A stretch of DNA of 64,000 nt from Streptomyces cyaneus (GTDB lineage: Bacteria; Actinomycetota; Actinomycetes; Streptomycetales; Streptomycetaceae): assembly GCF_004028635.1 (NCBI RefSeq), contig NZ_RQJW01000006.1, positions 310,001-374,000 on the forward strand, in the 5' to 3' direction. Below, piece by piece: positions 63,032-64,000 of the stretch. A program made the position numbers and the translations under genes. Under the pieces are notes generated by a model that ran no database searches, was not told the DNA's origin, and saw nothing but the letters and a program-made list of their open reading frames with translations. The stretch's first letter is position 1. Each line of letters opens with the position of its first letter.

Positions 63032-63838
63032 ATGCACGGGACGCCCCTCGGGCCCACTCCGCCCACGCCGCTGCCGACCGACCGGCTGCAGTTCGCCATG
63101 CCGCCGATGCACGAGTCGGTCGCGGACGAGCGCCGCCACCGCAAGGAGCGGCTCGCGGGCGCGCTGCGGATCTTCGGGCGGCTCGGGTTCGAGGACGGGG
63201 TCTCGGGGCACATCACCGCGCGCGATCCCGAGTTCAGCGACTGCTTCTGGGTGAACCCGTTCGGGATGCCGTTCAAGCACGTCACCGTCAGCGACCTGGT
63301 CCTCGCCAACTCCGAGGGACAGGTGATCGAGGGCCGCTACCACGTGAACCAGGCGGCCTTCACCGTGCACTCCCAGGTCCACGCCGCCCGCCCGGACGTC
63401 GTCGCCGTCGCCCACTGCCACTCGGTGCACGGGCGGGCGCTCGCGGCACTGGGGGAACTGCTGGACCCGATCACCCAGGAGAGCTGCGCCTTCTACGAGG
63501 ACCACGCGCTCTACGACGCCTACTCGGGGGTCGCCGTCGACGCCCTGGAGGGCCGGCGGATCGCGGCCGCGCTCGGCTCACGCAAGGCGCTCGTCCTGCG
63601 CAACCACGGGTTGCTGACCGTCGGTGACTCGGTGGACGCGGCGGCCTGGTGGTTCCTGTCGATGGAACGGTCCAGTCAGGTGCAGCTGACCGCGAAGGCC
63701 GCGGGGCGTCCGGTGCTCATCGAACATCGGCAGGCGGTGGCCACGCGGGAGCAGTTGGGCGGGGATCTGGTGGCGTGGATCAACTATCAGCCGTTGTGGC
63801 AGGACGTGAGCCGGAGTGAGCCGGATTTGTTGAGCTGA
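63032..63838 (+). CDS. Class II aldolase/adducin-family protein
   Basis: The 268-residue protein has the fuculose-aldolase fold. Metal ligands are visible as HCHSVHG and in LRNHGLLTVG, and the substrate-phosphate loop in DGVSGHITARD. Without a phosphate-specific signature it may be an aldolase, decarboxylase or epimerase-like protein. The ATG is preceded by GGAGGAC. Confidence 0.88.
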   Translation: MHGTPLGPTPPTPLPTDRLQFAMPPMHESVADERRHRKERLAGALRIFGRLGFEDGVSGHITARDPEFSDCFWVNPFGMPFKHVTVSDLVLANSEGQVIEGRYHVNQAAFTVHSQVHAARPDVVAVAHCHSVHGRALAALGELLDPITQESCAFYEDHALYDAYSGVAVDALEGRRIAAALGSRKALVLRNHGLLTVGDSVDAAAWWFLSMERSSQVQLTAKAAGRPVLIEHRQAVATREQLGGDLVAWINYQPLWQDVSRSEPDLLS

Positions 63839-63876
63839 GGGTTCGGTGGGGCCGCCGGCGGTTCAGAGGCTTTGGG

Positions 63877-64000
63877 TCAGAAACCCCGGAGGACGACGGC
63901 CTTCGTCATCGCGAACTCCTCGTCCGTGAGCACGCCGTCCCGGTGCAGCTCGCCCAACTCCCGCAGGCGGCGCAGCAGTACGTCGTGGTGGTCGGCCGGA
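63877..64000 (-). CDS. SHOCT-domain protein, 3' end (truncated by window)
   Basis: The last 40 codons read LLRRLRELGELHRDGVLTDE, then EFAMTKAVVLRGF, a C-terminal SHOCT domain, a short helical oligomerisation motif. The rest of the gene lies beyond the window end. Confidence 0.8.
   Translation of the reverse strand, partial: PADHHDVLLRRLRELGELHRDGVLTDEEFAMTKAVVLRGF

Overview
The window is chromosomal DNA from a Streptomyces-type actinomycete. The base composition is very GC-rich, GTG starts with strong Shine-Dalgarno sites are common, and the blocks groES-groEL1, whiD/bldM/sigD/guaB/guaB3 and guaA/chorismate mutase occur in the order I know from Streptomyces cores. No rRNA, tRNA or CRISPR locus was seen.

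Positions 1-19,500 form an accessory region centred on arabinoxylan degradation. It holds a secreted GH10 xylanase with a CBM2, a Tat-exported GH43 enzyme, two paralogous GH62 arabinofuranosidases with CBM13 domains, and an arabinofuranosidase-like enzyme anchored to the wall by an LAxTG sortase signal. Between these lie an LCP wall ligase, a TetR/MFS efflux pair, a DGPF protein/ECF42 sigma factor pair, a DUF1330/LysR pair and many decayed fragments (NACHT ATPase, IS3, YceI, serine recombinase, an internally deleted IS5). A 20-bp motif is shared by the promoters of the GH43 and both GH62 genes.

Positions 19,500-30,300 hold a SAM methyltransferase, two translationally coupled lipoprotein polysaccharide deacetylases, groES-groEL1 behind two tandem CIRCE operators, a SnoaL-like protein, an SDR, a multicopper oxidase carrying a frameshift, a MOSC protein and a LysR regulator.

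Positions 30,300-40,600 hold the developmental and purine block. whiD and bldM are divergent, and bldM has a good sigma-BldN promoter. sigD, guaB and a GuaB3-type protein follow, then a membrane protein, a UDP-sugar dehydrogenase homologue lacking its catalytic residues, glpD and a serine beta-lactamase-like hydrolase.

Positions 40,700-52,800 are a tandem array of six Hanks-type kinase genes. Five carry similar extracytoplasmic domains after a single membrane helix. One is a clear pseudokinase with a roughly 310-residue low-complexity insertion at the activation segment. The array looks like a family of paralogous transmembrane sensors.

Positions 52,900-64,000 hold an aldehyde dehydrogenase/GMC oxidoreductase pair, an LAETG surface protein with 42-bp repeats, a membrane protein of unknown function, a chorismate mutase behind a probable Phe/Tyr leader-peptide attenuator, guaA, a PPOX-fold protein, a small membrane protein, a class II aldolase and the end of a SHOCT-domain gene.
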